Positions 34,446 to 38,770 of a stretch of 38,770 nucleotides of DNA are shown piece after piece. The stretch's first letter is position 1. The number at the start of each line of letters is the position of its first letter. Origin of the DNA: Chloroflexia bacterium (GTDB lineage: Bacteria > Chloroflexota > Chloroflexia > Thermobaculales > Thermobaculaceae); contig JAUJMR010000006.1 of NCBI GenBank assembly GCA_030446765.1, forward strand, positions 32,332 to 71,101. The letters run 5' to 3'. The notes beneath the pieces are model-generated. The model was not told the DNA's origin. It ran no database searches and was given only the letters and a program-made list of their open reading frames with translations. A program made the translations under genes and the position numbers.

Positions 34446-34501
34446 CACCTCAATCTCGCGAGGCTCTTCGGGGTAGGGTCCAGTCACCTGATGTATATAA
34501 C
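34446..34501. repeat. direct repeat F, copy 2
   Basis: CACCTCAATCTCGCGAG, CTCTTCGGGGTAGGG, TCACCTGATGTATATAAC; period of about 115 bp from copy 1, with a 5-bp insert (TCCAG). The segment before it (CGGCGTTGCCTC ... GGGCGAGCA, 34431-34446) is echoed at about 34752-34783, suggesting a third, degenerate unit. Confidence 0.8.
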
Positions 34502-35033
34502 CCAGTCCGCCGCGTGTAGTGCAACAGCCGGTCGATGATGGCCATCATCAAAAGCTGTCACTCAGTTGCCCAGGGTGAGGTAATCCTGTTGCACGTCTTG
34601 TTCGCCGCTCACCAATCCTGCTCGAGCCTCACACGTACCGCCAGATGGGTCTTGTTCGAGCCTCCTGGCCTGTTGTCGATCGTGCGGTCGTACTGTTTGA
34701 TCTTGGTCGGGACGCCTGGCGGGTCAACAGCTCCTCATTGAGTAGCTCATTCGGCGTTGCCTCGTGCTTTGCTGGGCGAGCAGGCCCGGTAGGATCTCGG
34801 CTCGGTGCTCTGGTGAGCTGAGCACCCCCTCGAAGACACAGGGCAGGCAATCTCGGGCGCGCACGGTGTTGCAGGTGAGAACTCGATGGTCCATGGCATC
34901 TTGGCGCCTTCCTGAACAAGCAAGGCAGCAGGGGTACGCTCGGTAGCATCAGATGGTCATCTGACCATCGTCATTGCGCATCTTATCATCTTACTCGCAC
35001 CAGGTGTGTCTGCCAAGTACGGCGACTTTCGCT
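34502..35033. other. gene-free, lower-GC accessory sequence
   Basis: No convincing gene. A minus-strand frame at about 34540-34505 reads MAIIDRLLHYTRRTG, weakly like the C-terminal DRLLHH motif of IstB transposition ATPases, and GSNKTHLAV near 34650 recalls a Walker loop, but stops intervene and I do not trust either. There is an 18-bp inverted repeat GATGGTCATCTGACCATC (34952-34969; 8-bp arms). Confidence 0.4.
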
Positions 35034-35114
35034 GAGTGTTACACGCAATCCGGTACTTGTGTAGATCCGTGCATTGTCATCCTGAGGCGCAGCCGAAGGA
35101 ACCGTGGTTACGTA
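35034..35114 (+). repeat. direct repeat E, copy 1
   Basis: GAGTGTTACACGCAATCCGG ... CATTGTCATCCTGAGGCGCA ... GCCGAAGGAACCGTGGTTAC then GTA. It shares ACGCAATCCG and GGAACCGTGGTTACG with the A-D repeat family and looks like a divergent relative. Confidence 0.75.
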
Positions 35115-35137
35115 CTGCGTCAGTTGTCACGGCTGCC

Positions 35138-35196
35138 GAGTGTTACACGCAATCCGGTGTAGCATTGTCACAAGCCGAAGGAACCGTGGTTACGTA
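35138..35196 (+). repeat. direct repeat E, copy 2
   Basis: GAGTGTTACACGCAATCCGG, GCATTGTCA, AGCCGAAGGAACCGTGGTTA then CGTA; an internally deleted version of 35034-35114, 104 bp downstream. The stretch to 35281 after it holds no gene. Confidence 0.75.
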
Positions 35197-35281
35197 GCAT
35201 ACAGCCGCATGACAAAAGCGTATACATTCGGAAAGGTATTATTCGGTGGCAGGATACCAGATACTACTTCACATTGTGACA

Positions 35282-35315
35282 TAAGAAAACCCGCCTACTG
35301 TCGAGTAGACGGGTT
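35282..35315 (-). terminator. terminator of the Bax-inhibitor-1 family gene
   Basis: On the minus strand AACCCG-t-CTACT loop AGTAG-g-CGGGTT is followed by TTCTT within TTTTCTTAT. The 6+5-bp stem with one mismatch lies 23 nt after the gene's stop. Confidence 0.75.
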
Positions 35316-35337
35316 GGTACGACGTTGTGATGATAGG

Positions 35338-35976
35338 CTACCGCCGGGTCAGGATCCGCAGGATGTAGAAGTACAGCAGCGCGACGGCGGCGAACAGCGA
35401 GAGCGCGGCGGCCACGTACTGGTCCGTGCGGTAGTGCCGCAGGATGTTCGACGTGGTGTACAGGATCGACGCCGCGGCCAGCCCGACCATCACCAGCGAG
35501 AAGAGGATCCCCAGCGTGAACCCGAACAGCACGCTCGCCACGATCAGCCCCAGCGCGACGAAGCTGCCGATGATCAGCGCGCTCCGCAAAAACGAGAAGT
35601 CCACCCCCAGCGTGAACGCCGAGAACGTCAGCCCGCCGAACAGCAGCAGCGTCATGATCGCCGACGCCGGGATCACGTTCGGGTCCGAGTAGTACCGCGC
35701 GACGTACATCAGCGGCAGGAAGATCAGCGCCTCTGCCACGACGTACAGCCCGAGTCCGAGATACTGCATCCCGCGCGAGGTGTTTGAGCGCGCCCACCGG
35801 TCCGCGATGTACGACACCCCCATAAACCCGACCAGCACGAGCAGCCACGAGCGGCCCTGCGTCATCCGCGAGACCAGGGCTTCCGACCCGGACCACGAGA
35901 GCAGCAGCCACTCCAGCGCGACGAACGCCAGGATCGCGAGCCCGAGGTGGAGATACGTCTGCCGGATGAAGCGCAC
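35338..35976 (-). CDS. Bax inhibitor-1 / YccA family membrane protein, N-terminus probably frameshifted
   Basis: 212 residues from GTG 35976, with seven predicted membrane segments (LHLGLAILAFVALEWLLLSW, WLLVLVGFMGVSYIADRW, YLGLGLYVVAEALIFLPLMY, IMTLLLFGGLTFSAFTLG, SALIIGSFVALGLIVASVLF, LGILFSLVMVGLAAASILYT, VAAALSLFAAVALLYFYIL) and the usual start-of-domain RFIRQTYLHL. Upstream in the same frame there is QGPVAQASPDARV but no start codon, whereas the neighbouring frame gives MDTPMAYDAYRG from ATG 36041. A 1-nt slip near 36010 would join them into the normal N-terminus. Suggested role: membrane stress or ion leak, known only by family. Confidence 0.85.
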   Translation of the reverse strand: MRFIRQTYLHLGLAILAFVALEWLLLSWSGSEALVSRMTQGRSWLLVLVGFMGVSYIADRWARSNTSRGMQYLGLGLYVVAEALIFLPLMYVARYYSDPNVIPASAIMTLLLFGGLTFSAFTLGVDFSFLRSALIIGSFVALGLIVASVLFGFTLGILFSLVMVGLAAASILYTTSNILRHYRTDQYVAAALSLFAAVALLYFYILRILTRR

Positions 35977-36183
35977 CCGCGCGTCCGGCGATGCCTGCGC
36001 GACCGGCCCCTGTAAGCGTCGTATGCCATCGGCGTGTCCATCCCTTTCTCTGCGATCATCGGGCGCTCATCGAAACGCCGATTCAACTATACCGTACCAC
36101 ATGCCAAGTGGGCCGGCACGGTCAGACGCTCCCATGGCAAGAGCCACACCACACACCCCGTACCGCCGCGAGCACCGTCCCAA

Positions 36184-36974
36184 TCAGTCCTGGAGGCGCA
36201 CCGCCGTGTCCATCACGGCGTCGGCCGCGAGCAGGAGCGCATCCAGGTAGGACGCGTGCTCGAACCCCGGGTTCCACTCGTGGCCGAACAGCTCGTCGGA
36301 CACCGCGACGATCAGCCCGGCACGGACGCCGCGAACGCGCGCCACGGCGAACATCGCCGCAGCCTCCATCTCGACCACGGAGACGCCCGCCTCCCGGTGG
36401 CGCCGTATGGCACCGACCGTCTCCCGGTACGGCGCGTCGATGGTCCACGACCGCCCCCGCACCGGCGTCGCACCGCGAGCCGTCGCCGAATCGGCCAGCG
36501 CGGCGCTGAGTGCGACATCGGCGGCAACCACCTCGCCGGCGGGCAGGTAGTGGTGCGATGTCCCATCCTCCCGCTCCGCCCCTCCACGACCACAGTACTC
36601 CCCAGCGTCAGGTGCGATTGAAGACTCCCCGCCGAGCCCACGACCAGGATGTTCCGCACGCCGCGCGCGATCGATACCTCGAGCACGATCGCCGCTGCCG
36701 GCGCGCCGATGCCGATGCGCGCAATCGTCACGGGCGTTCCATCCACAACGCCCATCGCGCTTTCCAGAGAAGGACCGAGTTGGACATTGCCCGGCGGCTC
36801 CGTCTGCGCACTCACCCGCTCCAGCAGCCGCCCGTACGCCTCCCGCTGAAAGGTGGCGACCAGGATTGGCGGTAACCTCCACTCCTCCGGCGTCAGCCCC
36901 GACCGCGCGCGCTGTATCTCGGAGACCCGCTCGGGCACGACGTACGCATCGGAAGTCTCAAATGGCCAGCTCAC
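36184..36974 (-). pseudogene. uridine/purine nucleoside phosphorylase family, one frameshift
   Basis: PNP/UDP phosphorylase fold for nucleoside salvage. GTG 36974 with AGGAGGG 5 nt upstream. The first frame (to about 36595) has VPPxVxx-type entry (LPPILVATFQREAYGRLLER), GTPVTIARIGIGAPAAAIVL and NILVVGSAGSLQSHLTLGST. At about 36590 the frame slips; the other frame continues EDGTSHHYLP, APYRETVGAIRRHREAGVSV, the substrate motif VVEMEAAAMFAVA and VSDELFGHEWNPGF to the stop at 36184. Restored length about 263 residues, normal. It resembles the uridine phosphorylase branch, but specificity cannot be read safely. Confidence 0.82.
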
Positions 36975-37392
36975 CGCAGCCCTCCTGTAATCCGTACCCC
37001 GCTCGACTTCTGCCGCGTGTCATCCTTCCTGTTCGCGGGCACAGGGCAGGCTTGCCACGATGGATGCACGAATGATGAGGTCATCCCGAACGCAGTGAGG
37101 GATCCGTAGTTCCTGCCACGGATTCATCGCAGGCTCGGAATGACAAGTGCGCTACTATCCGATCGAAGTTCGTATGGCTCGCATTCCACATGCGTAACGG
37201 TCTGGTAACAAAAGCCGAGGCGGTACCCGACAAAAAATGCAGGCAGCACAACGACTTTCCGCTGCCAACGACTCCAAGCAACCCGAAAAAAGCGCGAGCC
37301 GCGAGCGCGCATCGATTCGAAAAGTGGCGTTAAGTAAGTAGAGGGTTAACACCCCGGCGCCTGCCGTTGCGCAGGCTTATCGCGATCCCGAG
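36975..37392. other. intergenic stretch with repeat copy D, no gene
   Basis: Contains dispersed repeat copy D (37070-37175), the ribosome-binding site of the phosphorylase at its left edge, and a GCCTGC/GCAGGC hairpin (about 37362-37377) that may end xseB transcription on the minus strand. Short frames here are chance. Confidence 0.5.
37070..37175 (-). repeat. dispersed palindromic repeat, copy D (most diverged)
   Basis: On the minus strand: GAACTTCGATCGGATAG, TCATTCCGAGC, GCGATGAATCCGTGG, ACGGATCCCTCACTGCGTTC, GGGATGACCTCATCATTC. It shares the core with copies A-C but its flanks differ. Confidence 0.78.
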
Positions 37393-37635
37393 CTAGAACG
37401 GCATGTCGCGCAGACCGGGCTCGTCCGCTTCGCCATCATCTTCCCGGTCCGCCACGTTGCGCAGCCGCAGCTCCGCCGCGTCGAGCACGGCCTCGCACCG
37501 CGCGACCAGCCCCGACGCCTCCTCGTAGCACGTCAGCGCCTCGTCCAGCGAGAGCCCGCCCTCGTCCAGCTGCGTGATCAACTCCTCCAGGCGCGTGTAC
37601 GCCTGCTCAAACGTCAGCTCCGTCTCAAGCGACAT
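37393..37635 (-). CDS. xseB: exodeoxyribonuclease VII small subunit
   Basis: 80 residues. Helical hairpin LTFEQAYTRLEELITQLDEG, LSLDEALTCYEEASGLVARC, ending in the typical acidic stretch and MPF. Works with XseA to degrade single-stranded DNA. Its ATG lies inside the xseA end (11-nt overlap), so translation is coupled. Confidence 0.92.
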   Translation of the reverse strand: MSLETELTFEQAYTRLEELITQLDEGGLSLDEALTCYEEASGLVARCEAVLDAAELRLRNVADREDDGEADEPGLRDMPF

Positions 37636-38770
37636 CGCGCCCCTGCCTCTCTATCGCCGTGACCCGCGAGCGGACCGTGCCGTCCACGAGCCGCGTAATC
37701 AGTTCCTCATCCTCCGCGAGCGCCGCGGCGCTCCGGACGGGCGTGCCATCCTCGCGCGTTACCGCCGCGTACCCGCGCCGCAGCACGCCCGCTGGATCAA
37801 GTGCGCGGAGCCAGTCCGCCTGTCCCCCCAGCCCGCTGCGCCGCAGTTGCACCGCGTGCGCCAGCCGGGTGCGCGCGCCGTCGTACAGGAGTACCAGCCG
37901 CTCACGATGATGCTCCAGGGCACGTGCGGGCGAGAGGCGTTCCAGGTGGCCACGCAGGTGCCGCACGTCCATCCGCAAAGAGTCCACCTGCTCGCCGAGC
38001 CGGTCGTCGAGGAACCCGCGAGCGCTTCGTAGCGCCGTGCGCAACTCCGCGATGTTCGGCGCAACCAGCTCGGCGGCGGCCGATGGCGTCGGGGCGCGCA
38101 GGTCGGAAACGAAGTCCGCGATCGTGTAGTCCGTCTCGTGCCCCACGCCGGAAATCACCGGCACGGGCGATGCGAAGATCGCGCGCGCGACCACCTCCTC
38201 GTTGAACGCCCACAGCTCCTCCATGGAACCGCCGCCGCGCGCCACGATGATGACGTCGACGCGCGCCCGCCGGTGCAGGCTCTGGATCGCCGCGGCAACC
38301 TTCGTCCCAGCGCCGTCTCCTTGTACCGCCGTGGGCGCGAGCACGACCTCCGCCAGCGGATAGCGGCGGTTGAGCACCGTGAGCATGTCCTGCAGCGCCG
38401 CAGCCTGCTGGCTTGTGACGATCCCAATCGTCGTGGGGAACCTCGGGAGCGAGCGCTTGCGCTCCACGTCGAAGAGTCCCTCCTCCTCGAGCCGGGCCTT
38501 CAATGCCTGGAACTCCAGCTCCAGCCTGCCGACCCCCTCCGGCTGCACCAGGTCCACGTAGAACTGGAGCTTCCCGGTGTCCTGCCAGAGCGAGACATAC
38601 CCGTGCGCGATGACCGCCTGCCCGTTGCCGAGCGGGGTACGGACGCGGGCCACGTTCGATCGCCAGATCGCGCACGGCATCTGCGCCGCCCCATCCTTCA
38701 ACGTGAAGTACACGTGGCCCTTCGCCGACTGGCTGAAGTTCGTGATCTCGCCCTCAACCCACACGTCCGA
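37625..38770 (-). CDS. xseA: exodeoxyribonuclease VII large subunit (5' end cut by window)
   Basis: Catalytic and DNA-binding subunit of exonuclease VII. The frame is open to the last base, so the start is outside; the visible part begins SDVWVEGEITNFSQSAKGHV, the OB-fold domain that is normally about 20 residues from the N-terminus. The catalytic domain has PRFPTTIGIVTSQQAAALQD, RRYPLAEVVLAPTAVQGDGA, VDVIIVARGGGSMEELWAFN, SGVGHETDYTIADFVSDLRA and PTPSAAAELVAP, followed by a long coiled-coil and the C-terminal LDPAGVLRRGYAAV segment. No disruption seen. Confidence 0.94.
   Translation of the reverse strand, partial: SDVWVEGEITNFSQSAKGHVYFTLKDGAAQMPCAIWRSNVARVRTPLGNGQAVIAHGYVSLWQDTGKLQFYVDLVQPEGVGRLELEFQALKARLEEEGLFDVERKRSLPRFPTTIGIVTSQQAAALQDMLTVLNRRYPLAEVVLAPTAVQGDGAGTKVAAAIQSLHRRARVDVIIVARGGGSMEELWAFNEEVVARAIFASPVPVISGVGHETDYTIADFVSDLRAPTPSAAAELVAPNIAELRTALRSARGFLDDRLGEQVDSLRMDVRHLRGHLERLSPARALEHHRERLVLLYDGARTRLAHAVQLRRSGLGGQADWLRALDPAGVLRRGYAAVTREDGTPVRSAAALAEDEELITRLVDGTVRSRVTAIERQGRDVA

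Noticed and set aside
34505..34680. IstB-type transposition ATPase remnant
   Set aside because: Only two short, weak similarities (DRLLHY, GSNKTHLAV) in different positions with stops between; not enough to claim an insertion sequence.
34331..35196. CRISPR array
   Set aside because: Repeats are only in pairs, of unequal length and with unequal spacing, and no cas gene is present.
37081..37281. Minus-strand ORF containing GVVGSGKS as a P-loop protein
   Set aside because: Lacks the rest of any P-loop fold, overlaps repeat copy D, and neighbouring frames are equally open.
1..38770. tRNA or rRNA genes
   Set aside because: I looked for TPsiC-arm (GGTTCGAATCC-like) and conserved rRNA blocks by eye and found none; a covariance search could still reveal a divergent tRNA.

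Overview
The window is GC-rich bacterial chromosome with dense, mostly housekeeping genes. Together, these genes point to a Chloroflexota-like (for example Thermomicrobia-like) genome: a plastid/cyanobacterial-style E2 acyltransferase motif, an F420-type nitroreductase, a T-box-controlled archaeal-type prolyl-tRNA synthetase, a SARP-LuxR giant regulator, and dispersed hairpin repeats of the ATTCCGAGC/GGATCCCTCA kind. That assignment is inference from gene content; there is no rRNA gene in the window.

Layout. (1) 1-3169, minus: a large BTAD/NB-ARC/TPR/LuxR regulator, divergent from (2) 3522-9328, plus: pdhA-pdhB-pdhC-lipA-(small ORF)-lipB, which supplies pyruvate dehydrogenase E1/E2 and the machinery that makes the E2 lipoyl group; no E3 gene is in the window. 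(3) 8932-10193, minus: a NYN nuclease plus OST-HTH protein now split between two overlapping frames. (4) 10551-12830: a secreted subtilase. (5) 13204-17471: a MarR regulator divergent from a DrrA/DrrB-like ABC exporter, an F420-type nitroreductase and a small membrane protein. (6) 17567-18781, minus: glgC. (7) 18870-23627: a complete troABCD-plus-MntR-like metal uptake operon behind a promoter whose -10 overlaps a perfect 20-bp palindrome. (8) 23722-26004: comEA-comEC. (9) 26193-26379: a tiny stand-alone transcription unit with promoter, 14-codon ORF and terminator. (10) 26456-29019: recN and a HAD hydrolase, both frameshifted. (11) 29016-30892: T-box leader and proS. (12) 30893-35337: a gene-poor accessory stretch with a PRC-barrel protein, small ORFs, repeats, a duplicated 3' fragment of proS and gene remnants. 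(13) 35338-38770, minus: a Bax-inhibitor-1 family protein, a broken nucleoside phosphorylase, xseB and the 5'-truncated xseA.

Two patterns run through the window. First, about eight otherwise well-conserved genes carry one or more 1-2 nt frameshifts or an in-frame stop, clustered most strongly in recN/HAD, which means either real decay or assembly error. Second, four copies of an imperfectly palindromic ~110-130 bp repeat sit at gene ends, and two of them supply the C-terminal codons of the gene they follow (lipB, marR).

The most interesting candidates for something undescribed are the micro-gene at 26.2-26.4 kb, the metal-operon architecture with a winged-helix-like tail on one permease, and the split NYN/OST-HTH gene.
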